Assembly: GCF_000952685.1 (NCBI RefSeq) | Contig: NZ_JYHV01000001.1 | Coordinates: forward strand, 1-64,000 | Direction of reading: 5' to 3' | Origin: Stutzerimonas stutzeri | GTDB taxonomy: Bacteria; Pseudomonadota; Gammaproteobacteria; Pseudomonadales; Pseudomonadaceae | Length of the DNA stretch: 64,000 bases | In this document: one piece after another, positions 55,942 through 64,000 of the stretch | Layout of the letters: every line of letters begins with the position of its first letter | Position numbering within the stretch: position 1 is the stretch's first letter | The notes under the pieces: generated by a model | What the model saw: only the letters and a program-made list of their open reading frames with translations | What the model was told of the DNA's origin: nothing | Databases searched by the model: none | Translations under genes and position numbers: made by a program

Positions 55942-55968
55942 TTCGCTGTTCGCTGTTCGCTGTTCGCT
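55942..55968. repeat. Seven-base tandem repeat (TTCGCTG, about 4 copies)
   Basis: TTCGCTG is repeated nearly four times, just upstream of the DUF2268 gene. The heptamer is not a multiple of three, so copy changes could alter an upstream-extended frame or promoter spacing. It may also be a neutral slippage product. Confidence 0.75.
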
Positions 55969-56030
55969 ACTGCTTTGTGCGAGTCTTTTCCAAAGCCTAT
56001 GCAGAAGGGGAGACGCGCCATGTTGCGCGG

Positions 56031-56675
56031 ATGGGCAATTTGAATATTCATTTTCTCGACGCTCGCGAAGCGCTCACGGATGTTCGTGATTGGATTCATG
56101 CCAGCCTGACGGAGACATACATCAAGGCGAACGCGCTATTGGCATTGCGTCCCATCGATGTCGTTGTAAAGGCAAGCGCGCAGGTTATTCCTGAAAAAGG
56201 GCACCTGGGCTATGCGCCCGAGCCAGGCCTAATCTTTGTATCCGTCGACCCCGGTAGTGCCGTATTTCGGGCTAATAGCGAGGCGTCTCTCGAGCGAATG
56301 TTCGCGCATGAACTTCATCACGTGGCCCGCTGGGATGGGCCGGGTTATGGATTCACATTGGGTCAAGCGCTTGTTTCGGAGGGGTTGGCCGGGTTTTTCG
56401 CTCGGGAAGTTTGTGGCGGCGCACCTGAGCCATGGGAGCGTCTGAGTCTTTCCGAGATCCGACCCTACGTGTCCAGAGTTGAAAGTGACTGGGATAGTCG
56501 GAACTATGATCACGCCGCATGGTTCTTCGGCGACGGCCGCCTTCCCCGATGGTTAGGGTATTCGCTGGGTTACCAAGTCGTTGCGCGTTTCCTTTCAATG
56601 CATCCCGAATCCACCGCATCCAAGCTTGCAGGAGTGGATGCTCAAGCGTTTCGCGACTGTCTCGACTGTCTCTAA
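56031..56675 (+). CDS. DUF2268 putative zinc protease
   Basis: A 214-residue soluble protein with the metalloprotease motif HELHH (in FAHELHHVARWDGPGYG), a likely third ligand region VSEGLAGFFAREV, and the family C-terminus GDGRLPRWLGYSLGYQVVARFL. This is the DUF2268 layout, predicted Zn-dependent protease of unknown target. I choose ATG 56031 (MGNLNIHFLDAR); a GTG at 55977 is in frame but lacks homologue support. GC content is somewhat lower than its neighbours. Confidence 0.83.
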   Translation: MGNLNIHFLDAREALTDVRDWIHASLTETYIKANALLALRPIDVVVKASAQVIPEKGHLGYAPEPGLIFVSVDPGSAVFRANSEASLERMFAHELHHVARWDGPGYGFTLGQALVSEGLAGFFAREVCGGAPEPWERLSLSEIRPYVSRVESDWDSRNYDHAAWFFGDGRLPRWLGYSLGYQVVARFLSMHPESTASKLAGVDAQAFRDCLDCL

Positions 56676-56906
56676 GTTATGTTCGCGATATCGGGATCGG
56701 CAGGAGCGAGCTAGGGTGCTAGTTATGGAACTGGCCTCGGCGAGAGTAGGCAGCCGAACTAGTGCAGCCGGCCGGCCGCTTACCTATTTCACCCAGGCGT
56801 AGTACGGCGGGATTATCTGTTCCGGTGACGCTCGCATATGACGCCAGCAGGAGGCTCTTAGCAAGCTTTGTTCAAAATGTAGTGGCCTTTCGATAAGGGG
56901 AATCGC

Positions 56907-57311
56907 GTGGACAGTCGAGGGTTTGTTTGGGCGCATTTCAAGCTCAATGCCGAGCAGCGCCTGCGTGGGTTCAACTTCTTCGTGGTGCTGGCGATCTTTG
57001 CCGACGGTGGTGTGCTGGCCGCCTTGGAGCGCGGCTTCTCGCCAGGTTTGCTGGTGTTGCTGGGGGCCTTCACCGTGTTGCTGGCCATGGTGTTCTGGCT
57101 CGTCGATGCGCGTAGCCGCCAGCTGTTGCAGCTGACCATCACGGCGCTTCGGGAGATCGAGTCCGAGTTTCCGCCCAGCTACCGGCTGTTTGCCAACGAT
57201 GCGCTGGGACAGAACCCGGTCATCAGCTACACCTTTGCCATCCGAGCGCTATTGTTGGCGCAGATGGGCTTCGGCTTTGGCGTGATCGTCTATGGGCTCT
57301 ACCACTGGTGA
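56907..57311 (+). CDS. Small membrane protein, unknown
   Basis: A 134-residue protein with about three membrane spans: FNFFVVLAIFADGGVLAAL, LLVLLGAFTVLLAMVFWLV, and LLLAQMGFGFGVIVYGLYHW at the C-terminus. A cytoplasmic helical stretch lies between. GTG 56907 is preceded by AAGGGGA. Its layout resembles several uncharacterised proteobacterial membrane proteins; I do not name a family. Confidence 0.7.
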   Translation: MDSRGFVWAHFKLNAEQRLRGFNFFVVLAIFADGGVLAALERGFSPGLLVLLGAFTVLLAMVFWLVDARSRQLLQLTITALREIESEFPPSYRLFANDALGQNPVISYTFAIRALLLAQMGFGFGVIVYGLYHW

Positions 57312-57460
57312 CGACGCGACGCGGTTTGCTGGCAGGTTCTCACCCTTCCCATCTCGTTGCATGGCGCGCTGGAGCCCGAGCAGCCCCACTGATAGAGTGC
57401 CGCCGCTCGCCAACTATCGGCTGACAGGATGTCTGCCCAGCCGCCGCACAGGATGCTTTC

Positions 57461-58942
57461 ATGAAAAAACTCGCACTCGCTGTTGCCGTACCCCTGGCCC
57501 TCATCGGAGCCGCCACCCTCTACACCGGCACCCAGGTCGAATCGCTTGCTCGCGATGCCGTCGACCAGGCCAACGTCAAGCTTCGCCAGATGGGAGTCGG
57601 CGCTGGTGCCGACGTCAGCCTGGAGCTGGTCAGCTTCGAGCGCGGTCTGCTGTCCAGCTCGGCGCGCTATCAGATCGACATCGAAGTGCCTGATGACGAA
57701 GGCAACACCAAGCACTACTTGGTGTTGCTGCAAGATCAGCTCGAGCACGGTCCATTCCCTCTGTCGCGTTTGGCACGCGGGCAACTGATGCCGGTTGCCG
57801 CCCAGAGCCACGCCGAGCTCGTGCGGACACCGCTGACCGAAAAGCTGTTCGATGCCGCTTCAGGCGAAAGCCCGCTGGTGGGCGACACCACTATCGGCTA
57901 CGACGGTCGCCAATACGGCGATCTGCGTTCGGCCGCATTCAATTTCGAAGATGAAGACGGCGCGGTTCGCGTCTCGTCCGCCACGATCAATTTCGAAGCG
58001 GCGAAGAACGCCGCTGCCGTACGCATGAACGGCGAGCTGCCGGAAATCGACGTCGACCTGCAACACAGCGCCGCCGATAAGCCGATACACATGAATGTGC
58101 GCGGTATCAGCCTGAGCGTCGACAACAAGGAGGATGCCAATGGCTTCGCCCTGGGGCCGTCGGCTATCACCCTCAAGCGCATGGAGATCCAGGCCGGTGA
58201 CGAGCCTGCCGTGATCATCCAGGACGCGTCGTTCGACGCCGTACTGGCCGAGGGCGAGCGCGGCCTCGACCTTTCGGCCGGCTACCGTGTCGGTCAGGTG
58301 GACGCGCAAGGGCAGACCTTCCGCAACCTGGCTCTGGTTTTCGGCCTGCGTAACCTCGAGGGCAGCAAGCTCAAGGCGCTGGTCGATCGCTACAAAGAAA
58401 TACTCGATAGCGGCCCCACGCCGGAGGAGTCGATCGCCAACATCACCGATTCCCAGCAGCAGGAATTGCAGGCGTTGGCGCTGCAGCTGCTCGAGCACAA
58501 CCCCACGCTGGCCCTCGAGGAGTTCGGCTTCGAAACCGCTCACGGCGCGGCCCGCCTGTCCATAGTGGTGGATCTGCGTGAGCCGAGCGCAGAGGCGTTC
58601 ACTCCCGACGCGATGATCTCCAGCATGCTGGCATCGCTCAAGGCCGACGCCGGTATCGACAAAGGCCTGGTGCGCGATGTGGTCAGCCTCGTCGCACAGC
58701 GTCGGCAGGAGGAAGGGCAGCTGGACCCTGTGGCGCTGAAGCAGGAAGCCGACGCCAGCACCGACCTGTTCAGCAGCATGGCGATCGATTCGGGCTGGTC
58801 CCGCCTGGAAGGCGAGCGCCTGATCAGCTCCCTGCACTACGCCAATGATCGGGTGACCTTCAATGGCCGCGAGATGAGCGTCCAGGAGTTCATCGGCTTT
58901 GCCTTCGGCTCGGTACAGGGTGCCGGCCTGCTCGGCCAGTGA
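57461..58942 (+). CDS. YdgA-family (DUF945) protein
   Basis: A 493-residue exported or membrane-anchored protein. The N-terminus (MKKLALAVAVPLALIGAATLYTG) with VELVSFERGLLSS-type motif (here LELVSFERGLLSS) is the hallmark of the YdgA/DUF945 family, and the repetitive beta-rich middle region is typical. The function is unknown; E. coli YdgA has been linked to swarming and envelope functions. It is followed by a clear terminator. Confidence 0.88.
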   Translation: MKKLALAVAVPLALIGAATLYTGTQVESLARDAVDQANVKLRQMGVGAGADVSLELVSFERGLLSSSARYQIDIEVPDDEGNTKHYLVLLQDQLEHGPFPLSRLARGQLMPVAAQSHAELVRTPLTEKLFDAASGESPLVGDTTIGYDGRQYGDLRSAAFNFEDEDGAVRVSSATINFEAAKNAAAVRMNGELPEIDVDLQHSAADKPIHMNVRGISLSVDNKEDANGFALGPSAITLKRMEIQAGDEPAVIIQDASFDAVLAEGERGLDLSAGYRVGQVDAQGQTFRNLALVFGLRNLEGSKLKALVDRYKEILDSGPTPEESIANITDSQQQELQALALQLLEHNPTLALEEFGFETAHGAARLSIVVDLREPSAEAFTPDAMISSMLASLKADAGIDKGLVRDVVSLVAQRRQEEGQLDPVALKQEADASTDLFSSMAIDSGWSRLEGERLISSLHYANDRVTFNGREMSVQEFIGFAFGSVQGAGLLGQ

Positions 58943-58955
58943 TTCAACGAGCATG

Positions 58956-58984
58956 AAAAAGGCGGCTTCGAGCCGCCTTTTTTG
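58956..58984 (+). terminator. Rho-independent terminator of the ydgA-like gene
   Basis: AAAAAGGCGGCT-TCG-AGCCGCCTTTTTT forms a stem of about 12 bp with a three-base loop and a T-run, 13 bases after the stop codon. Confidence 0.95.
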
Positions 58985-59120
58985 CATCTACGACAATTCC
59001 AAGTTCCACAACGGCGCGGTGGCGCTCGCGAGCCCAGTTGTCGGACCACAGTCCATCCTCTCGGCTGAACGCCTCGGTCCCGCACCCGGTCGGTATAGAT
59101 AACCACCGGGAGGCTTGACG

Positions 59121-59606
59121 ATGACGATATCCAGCAATCTGTTTTGGGGCGCGTTGGCGCTTGGTCTGGTCACGGGCATGCGCAGCACGCTGGCGCCGAC
59201 GATGACCAGCCGTGCGCTGGCCGCGCGTGACGGGATCGAAGATGCCGGCGAGCCGGCGCGTATGCTGGCCTCGCACCCTGCACAGCAGGTTCTGTTACCG
59301 ATGGCGGCGGCTGAGCTGCTGGGTGACAAGATGCCCTTTGCGCCGGATCGCACCATCGTTCCGTCGATGATGTTCCGTGCACTGTCGGGTGGCGTGACGG
59401 CCGCAGCATTGGCGAGCATTCGACGTGAGCCGGTGATGCTACCGGCACTGATCGGTGCGTCGGCGGCGCTGGTTTCGTCGAAGATCGGGCTGAGCCTGCG
59501 CAAGCCTTACCAGCCGCGGCCGCTGATCAACGCCGCCCTCGGGCTCGCCGAGGATGGTCTGGCATTGACCCTGGGCAGGGCGGGGCTGCGACGTGCGCTG
59601 GGTTAG
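59121..59606 (+). CDS. DUF4126-like membrane protein
   Basis: A 161-residue hydrophobic protein. Its opening FWGALALGLVTGMRSTLAPT resembles DUF4126 proteins (GLATGMRS...). Further small-residue-rich membrane segments follow (MFRALSGGVTAAALAS, LIGASAALVSSKIGL). The role is unknown. ATG 59121 has GGGAGG eight bases upstream. Confidence 0.72.
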   Translation: MTISSNLFWGALALGLVTGMRSTLAPTMTSRALAARDGIEDAGEPARMLASHPAQQVLLPMAAAELLGDKMPFAPDRTIVPSMMFRALSGGVTAAALASIRREPVMLPALIGASAALVSSKIGLSLRKPYQPRPLINAALGLAEDGLALTLGRAGLRRALG

Positions 59607-59741
59607 AGCGTGCAGGCAATGAGTGTCGGTACGGCTTCGCCGGCATTGACTCCGCGTGGCGGGCTGAAGCGGAACGCCGCCCGGCCCTCCCTGCGGAGAG
59701 AGATGATTGACCTGTGGAGCGCCCATTCGAGCCATACGTTC

Positions 59742-59768
59742 ATGACAGGCCGCAGCGCGGCCTGTCAT
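59742..59768. terminator. Perfect 12-bp hairpin downstream of the stress-protein gene
   Basis: ATGACAGGCCGC-AGC-GCGGCCTGTCAT is a perfect 12-bp stem with a 3-base loop, 16 bases beyond the minus-strand stop at 59785. It lacks a T-run on either strand, so it may stabilise the mRNA end or act with Rho. The remainder of the 178-base gap between the convergent genes shows nothing. Confidence 0.6.
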
Positions 59769-59784
59769 TCACCGTATCGAGCAA

Positions 59785-60558
59785 TCAGCTGGGCCGCTGG
59801 ATCACGCAGATGCGATTACTGCCGGTCCCGGAAGCTGTGGAGCCCTGCACGGTATTTCCGCCGCCGGTCACCGGGTTAGTGGCCAAGGTGTCTGGATAAT
59901 CCGTTCCGGCTCGTTTGGCGCTGCTGCCGACATCGTAGCGGCCCGTGTCGACTGTCGCCGTACGGTCGGTTGGCAGCGCTTCGTCGGTCGGTCCCGCACC
60001 GGCCGCGTGGCTGAGCCGATCGTCATCGGCGTGAGTATTAGCGGTCGCAGTCGCGTTCGAGGTGGTCGACCCGGTGAAATGCTTGTCGAGATGGCTGTCG
60101 CCACCGGTCGCGCCGGCATAGGGGCTGGTAGGCCCGGCATAACCCTGCATCGCGCCTGAGTCAGTTGGGCCGGCGCTGCGATCATTGATGTCGATGGCGC
60201 CGTTGTATTCCAGAGCGTCGCGTGCCCTGACCAACTGATCGTCGTCGTATACGTCCACCGCGATCACCAGGGCGCCCCGGCGCACGGCTTCCGGGTAGGC
60301 GGTGGCGTGGTGACGGTGCGCCTCGTGCGGCTCGTTGCCAAACAGGGACTTGAAGAAATGCGCGACCTTTGACTCGTGATGCGCACGATCCACGTTGCCG
60401 TCCGTGGTGGAGTAAGGCGCGTCGTAGGCATGGATCTCTGCGCTGTCGGCCCCGACCGAATGTATCTGTTCCTGAGCGATGCCCCGGGCCATCAGGTCGC
60501 CACGGGTGCGGTTTGCATCGGTCAGCGTTGCGAACGCTGCTACCAGTGTGTGTTTCAT
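59785..60558 (-). CDS. General stress protein 17M-like protein with disordered tail
   Basis: A 257-residue protein. The N-terminal part (MKHTLVAAFATLTDANRTRGDLMARG and later GALVIAVDVYDDDQLVRARDAL) resembles the YflT/general-stress-protein-17M domain that binds heat-stress responses in Bacillus. From about residue 130 the chain is low-complexity, rich in Gly, Ser, Thr, Ala and Asp, and probably disordered. The function is unknown. It is divergent from a 318-base gap. Confidence 0.7.
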   Translation of the reverse strand: MKHTLVAAFATLTDANRTRGDLMARGIAQEQIHSVGADSAEIHAYDAPYSTTDGNVDRAHHESKVAHFFKSLFGNEPHEAHRHHATAYPEAVRRGALVIAVDVYDDDQLVRARDALEYNGAIDINDRSAGPTDSGAMQGYAGPTSPYAGATGGDSHLDKHFTGSTTSNATATANTHADDDRLSHAAGAGPTDEALPTDRTATVDTGRYDVGSSAKRAGTDYPDTLATNPVTGGGNTVQGSTASGTGSNRICVIQRPS

Positions 60559-60876
60559 GGTCCACCTCGCGTTGTGTTGAACAACTGGGTATGACGAGCG
60601 CTGTGCTTACACGGCTGACGACAGGTTCCAGTACGGGCAGCCATGACGATGGCTGCCCCCGCTGCAAGGGTGGCGCTCATGAACATTGGGTCGGGGCGCA
60701 CCGCCATAGTTCAGATCGGCGGTCGGATAGTTGCTCGGCTCGCCGTGCGACGGGCGTTAGGGAATTGAATCGCACGGGGGGCGCCATGAATCACGTGGGT
60801 CGCGATCATGCGTGTCGAGAGGGCGACGGTGAAGCGGGCCGAGCAGTGTTCGCCTCGGCCCACCGGGGCGTGCAGG
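60559..60876. other. 318-base gap before yghU end, one hairpin
   Basis: No gene is supported. A 10-bp hairpin, GGGCAGCCAT-GACG-ATGGCTGCCC, stands at 60635-60658, without a T-run. The bases next to 60558 contain the ribosome-binding region (AGGTGG on the minus strand) of the stress-protein gene. The rest shows nothing I recognise. Confidence 0.5.
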
Positions 60877-61719
60877 TCAGTCGAGATCGGCGGCGCTATG
60901 GCGTTCGGGAGCCTGCTCCGACTCGTCGCCCCAGCTGCGGTTGACCTTGCGCCCGCGAATCACGGCGGGCCGTTCGGCAATCTCGGCAGCCCAGCGCTGC
61001 ACGTGCTTGTAATCCTGCACCGAGAGGAATTCGCCTGCGTCGTACTGCTCGCCGCGCACCAGCCCGCCGTACCAGGGCCAGATCGCCATATCGGCGATGG
61101 TGTAAGTGTCGCCGGCTATGTAGCGGTTTTCGGCCAGTTGGCGATCCAGCACATCGAGCTGGCGCTTGACCTCCATCGCGTAGCGGTTGATCGGGTATTC
61201 GTACTTCTCCGGGGCGTAGGCATAAAAATGCCCGAAGCCGCCGCCGAGGAAGGGCGCCGAGCCCATCTGCCAGAACAGCCAGTTGAGCGTTTCGGTGCGC
61301 GCGCGGGTTTCGGTCGGCAGGAAGGCGCCGAACTTCTCCGCCAGATAGTGCAGGATCGAGCCGGATTCGAATACCCGTAGCGGTTCGCCTTCGACGCTAT
61401 GGTCGGCCAGGGCCGGAATCTTCGAGTTCGGGTTGATCTCGACGAAGCCGCTGCCGAACTGGTCGCCTTCACCGATGTTGATCAGCCAGGCGTCGTATTC
61501 GGCACCGCTGTGGCCGAGCGCGAGCAGCTCTTCGAGCATGACGCTGACCTTCACGCCGTTGGGCGTGGCAAGCGAGTAGAGCTGCAACGGATGCTTGCCG
61601 ACCGGCAGCGCCTTTTCCTCGCGCGCGCCAGCGGTAGGGGCGTTGATATTGGCGAACTTGCCGCCCGACGGCGTGTCATGGGTCCAGACTTTCGGCGGTA
61701 CGTAAGGGGTATCAGGCAT
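60877..61719 (-). CDS. yghU: Glutathione-dependent disulfide-bond oxidoreductase
   Basis: A 280-residue member of the Nu-class glutathione transferases (YghU/YfcG). The thioredoxin-like N-domain has LYSLATPNGVKVSVMLEEL with the Thr/Asn that contact glutathione, followed by INPNSKIPALAD. The helical C-domain has YIAGDTYTIADMAIWPW. Such enzymes reduce disulfides of small molecules using two glutathiones. GAGGAG precedes the ATG. Confidence 0.93.
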   Translation of the reverse strand: MPDTPYVPPKVWTHDTPSGGKFANINAPTAGAREEKALPVGKHPLQLYSLATPNGVKVSVMLEELLALGHSGAEYDAWLINIGEGDQFGSGFVEINPNSKIPALADHSVEGEPLRVFESGSILHYLAEKFGAFLPTETRARTETLNWLFWQMGSAPFLGGGFGHFYAYAPEKYEYPINRYAMEVKRQLDVLDRQLAENRYIAGDTYTIADMAIWPWYGGLVRGEQYDAGEFLSVQDYKHVQRWAAEIAERPAVIRGRKVNRSWGDESEQAPERHSAADLD

Positions 61720-61917
61720 GGCAATCTCCTCGAGTGGCTACTGGGGATGTGCAGGGCATGCTACGCGTTAGTTTTGCACGGTCGAAATCGAGCGGATTGA
61801 TAGTGGTCATCGATGCTCAATGATGGGTTCGAATGTGCGTGCTTGGTAGAGCGGCGTGTGCGGCCGCCAGGTTTCGACTAGCAGCCATCCGTCCGAGCCG
61901 CCACGAAGCGCGCAATG

Positions 61918-62301
61918 TCAATCGGCTGCCGCTTCGGCTGAGCGATACGTGCGCCGTGATTGGCAGATCCGTTCGTGATTGGCATCGGCCCATTGCACCA
62001 GTGCCTGCATCGGCACCAGGAACCCCCGCCCCAGATCAGTCAGACGGTACTCCACGCGAGGCGGTACCTCGGCGTAAAGGGTTCGTTGTACGAATCCATC
62101 CATCTCCAGCCGCTTGAGCGTCCGCGAAAGCATCTGCTTGGAGATATCGCCGATTTCTCGGCTGAGCTCATTGAAGCGCAGCGTGCGCTCGGACAGCGCG
62201 TCGAGCACCAGAAAACTCCATTGATCACCGATGCGATCAAGCACGTCGCGGATCGGACAAGGGTGATCGAAAGCGGCGTTAACGCCAACAGCTTGCGGCA
62301 T
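61918..62301 (-). CDS. HxlR-family transcriptional regulator
   Basis: A 127-residue winged-helix regulator: CPIRDVLDRIGDQWSFLVLDAL is the HxlR opening with its conserved N-terminal Cys and WS/LVL core, and LRFNELSREIGDISKQMLSRTLKRLE is the recognition region. Members of this family often sense quinones or aldehydes through the Cys. It is divergent from an NAD(P)-binding reductase gene (151-base gap), the likely target. Confidence 0.92.
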   Translation of the reverse strand: MPQAVGVNAAFDHPCPIRDVLDRIGDQWSFLVLDALSERTLRFNELSREIGDISKQMLSRTLKRLEMDGFVQRTLYAEVPPRVEYRLTDLGRGFLVPMQALVQWADANHERICQSRRTYRSAEAAAD

Positions 62302-62452
62302 ACAGGATCTCCTAGGTCCAGCCAGGTCAGCGGCGAGTGACCAGGTAACACCAACCTAACTTCTTGTGGGTCAAGGCGGCGCACCGTAGCATCGGCCTCT
62401 CCAAAGGTCTACAACACATACCTAGTCCACTAAATAGAACATAGGGTCTCGC

Positions 62453-63064
62453 ATGTCTCATATCGCATTGATCGGCGCCTCCGGCTCAGCTGGCTCGCGC
62501 ATCCTCAAAGAGCTCTCTGACCGTGGCCATAGGGTCACCGCCATTGCACGCAACCCAGAACGCATCGCTGCACGTGTCGGTGTCACGGCCGTCAAGGGCG
62601 ACGCCCAGGATCTGCAAGGCCTGGCGTCGACCTTGCGCGGCCACGATGCCGTCGTCAGTGCGGTCAACTTCACCTCGTCCGAGCCGCATACCCTGATCGA
62701 GGCGGTACGCGCCTCTGGCGTCAAACGCTATCTGGTCGTAGGCGGCGCCGGCAGCCTGGAAGCCGCGCCGGGTCAGCGCGTCATCGACTTGCCTGATTTT
62801 CCCGAAGCCTACAAAGCAGAAGCCTCCCGCGGCGCGGCCTTCCTTGAGCAACTCAAGCAGGAAACGGAACTGGAGTGGACCCTTCTGTCACCCTCGGCCG
62901 AGTTCGTTCCCGGCGAGCGGACAGGTCAATTCCGCCTGGGCAAAGACGCGCTGCTCAGCAACGAACACGGCAGTCGCATCTCCTTCGAAGACTACGCCGT
63001 GGCGTTGGTCGATGAGATCGAGCACCCGGCGCACATTCGCCAACGCTTCACCGTTGGCTATTAA
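62453..63064 (+). CDS. NAD(P)-binding reductase (NmrA/SDR-like)
   Basis: A 203-residue Rossmann protein with an intact NADP motif (IALIGASGSAGSRILKELSDRG), VTAIARNPER for the 2'-phosphate, and the KRYLVVGGAGSLE central strand. It belongs to the atypical SDR group (YwnB/BVR-B-like NAD(P)H-binding proteins). It is divergent from an HxlR regulator, an arrangement typical of quinone- or aldehyde-responsive reductase pairs. The substrate is unknown. Confidence 0.85.
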   Translation: MSHIALIGASGSAGSRILKELSDRGHRVTAIARNPERIAARVGVTAVKGDAQDLQGLASTLRGHDAVVSAVNFTSSEPHTLIEAVRASGVKRYLVVGGAGSLEAAPGQRVIDLPDFPEAYKAEASRGAAFLEQLKQETELEWTLLSPSAEFVPGERTGQFRLGKDALLSNEHGSRISFEDYAVALVDEIEHPAHIRQRFTVGY

Positions 63065-63072
63065 GGCGAGAT

Positions 63073-63107
63073 AAAAAAGCCGCTGCCCAGATAAACGAGG
63101 CAACGGC
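63073..63107 (-). terminator. Rho-independent terminator of trpA (minus strand)
   Basis: On the minus strand GCCGTTGCC, an 11-base loop and GGCAGCGGC pair with a single mismatch, followed by six T residues. It lies 22 bases past the trpA stop. The opposite strand has only A, so it serves trpBA. Confidence 0.82.
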
Positions 63108-63128
63108 CCCGGTGCGACTGACTGGACG

Positions 63129-63938
63129 TCAGTCGCGTGCGCCGCGTACTCCGGCACTGATATCGCGACACAAGCCCAGCACGCCCTCGACGGCTTGCTC
63201 GGACGTTTCGGCGCTGGCGATCCGGTCGATCAATGCCGAGCCCACCACCACGCCTTCACTCAATCGGGCGATGGCGGCTGCCTGTTCCGGGGTGCGGATA
63301 CCAAAGCCGACGGCCACCGGCAGATCGGTGTGGCGCTTCAGGCGTGCCACCGCTTCTTCGACGTGTTCCAGCGTGGCCGAACCGGCGCCGGTCACGCCAG
63401 CCACCGAGACGTAGTAGACGAAGCCCGAGCTGCCGTTGAGCACGGTGGGCAAGCGCTTGTCGTCGGTGGTCGGGGTGGTCAGGCGGATGAAGTCGATGCC
63501 TGCGGCCTGGGCCGGGTCGCAGAGGTCTTCGTTATGTTCCGGCGGCAGGTCGACGACGATCAGGCCGTCAACGCCGGCTTCCACCGCTTCGGCGAGAAAG
63601 CGCTCGACACCCATCTTGTGGATGGGATTGAAGTAGCCCATCAGCACTAGCGGCGTGTCCTGGTTGTCCTGCCGGAACTCGCGAACCATCTGCAGGGTTT
63701 TCGCCAGGTCCTGCTTGGCCGCGAGCGCACGGATGTTGGCCAGTTGGATCGCCGGGCCGTCGGCCATCGGGTCGGTGAAGGGCATGCCGAGCTCGATTAC
63801 ATCGGCGCCAGCGGCGGGCAGGCCCTTGAGAATTTCCAGCGAGGTGGCGTAGTCCGGATCACCGGCGGTGATGAAGGTCACCAGCGCGGCGCGGTTTTCC
63901 TGTTTCAGCTGGGCGAAGCGCGTCTGCAGGCGGCTCAT
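63129..63938 (-). CDS. trpA: Tryptophan synthase alpha chain
   Basis: It splits indole-3-glycerol phosphate, handing indole to TrpB. The 269-residue TIM barrel shows the catalytic Glu in [19 protein letters not shown], the catalytic loop Asp in [10 protein letters not shown], and the phosphate-binding GFGIRTPEQ. The ATG overlaps the trpB stop (ATGA). In pseudomonads trpBA is usually activated by a divergent trpI, expected beyond the window. Confidence 0.97.
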   Translation of the reverse strand: MSRLQTRFAQLKQENRAALVTFITAGDPDYATSLEILKGLPAAGADVIELGMPFTDPMADGPAIQLANIRALAAKQDLAKTLQMVREFRQDNQDTPLVLMGYFNPIHKMGVERFLAEAVEAGVDGLIVVDLPPEHNEDLCDPAQAAGIDFIRLTTPTTDDKRLPTVLNGSSGFVYYVSVAGVTGAGSATLEHVEEAVARLKRHTDLPVAVGFGIRTPEQAAAIARLSEGVVVGSALIDRIASAETSEQAVEGVLGLCRDISAGVRGARD

Positions 63939-64000
63939 ATGTGTTCTTCCTGTTCGTCGTAGTGGTGCATGACGGTCTGCATGTCCTTGTCGCCGCGGCC
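63935..64000 (-). CDS. trpB: Tryptophan synthase beta chain (3' end only)
   Basis: The last 21 codons are present: [21 protein letters not shown] and a TGA overlapping the trpA start. GRGDKDM is the highly conserved end of the TrpB PLP enzyme. The rest lies to the right of the window. Confidence 0.93.
   Translation of the reverse strand, partial: GRGDKDMQTVMHHYDEQEEHI

Overview
The window looks like chromosomal DNA of a high-GC gammaproteobacterium of the Pseudomonas stutzeri group (Stutzerimonas). The basis is protein resemblance, gene order and a 689-residue trehalose synthase of the type known from P. stutzeri. From memory of P. aeruginosa PAO1, the block plsC-gmhB-glyS-glyQ-tag-htrB-pilZ and the block trkA-rsmB-fmt-def-lysM-dprA-tsaC-qor-hemF-aroE follow the order of PA0005-PA0025, next to the replication origin, and trpA/trpB at the right end match PA0035/PA0036. 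The window therefore appears to be an origin-proximal backbone broken up by accessory insertions.

Layout. (1) 1-1533: ahpF, missing its first codons, closed by a strong terminator. (2) 1603-8202: backbone genes for phospholipid and LPS synthesis, glycyl-tRNA synthetase, DNA repair, a PilZ protein and a TPR protein. (3) 8271-22450: a nearly complete ectoine/hydroxyectoine utilisation island. It holds the importer ehuBCDA on the minus strand and, divergently, the MocR-type regulator enuR followed by eutB, eutC, doeA, doeB, an Lrp/AsnC regulator, yhhQ (apparently unrelated), doeC and doeD. (4) 22453-33758: backbone again (trkA through aroE and two small genes), with a MITE-like element inside the lysM terminator. 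(5) 34211-40556: pbpG, trehalose synthase, cupin, AraC regulator, DUF2934 protein and a quinone oxidoreductase. (6) About 40793-42629: an integron gene-cassette array with three complete 76-nt attC sites and one truncated site, but no integrase gene (CALIN-type). It is followed by two possible further cassette genes (GNAT, methyltransferase) up to 44404. (7) 44544-50424: ribose operon rbsBACRKD with a visible promoter and a perfect 16-bp LacI-type operator. (8) 50583-63064: mixed accessory genes. They include a patatin, PnuC plus a NadR-like kinase for nicotinamide riboside salvage, an ABC exporter, a DUF2268 protease, a YdgA-like protein, YghU and an HxlR/oxidoreductase pair. (9) 63129-64000: trpA and the end of trpB.

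How the genes work together. The ectoine island would import ectoine or hydroxyectoine (EhuBCDA), open the ring (DoeA), deacetylate (DoeB), transaminate (DoeD) and oxidise (DoeC) to aspartate. EutB and EutC are the proposed hydroxyectoine-specific steps; no eutA is present in the window. With trehalose synthase this suggests a bacterium that handles compatible solutes as osmolytes and as food. The ribose operon feeds the pentose phosphate pathway. The cassette array is the least explained region: it is AT-richer than its surroundings and its encoded proteins are mostly of unknown function.

Limits. All names rest on reading motifs and remembered family resemblance, with no database search. Start codons were chosen by ribosome-binding sites, overlaps and remembered homologue lengths. 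I saw no tRNA, rRNA or CRISPR array.
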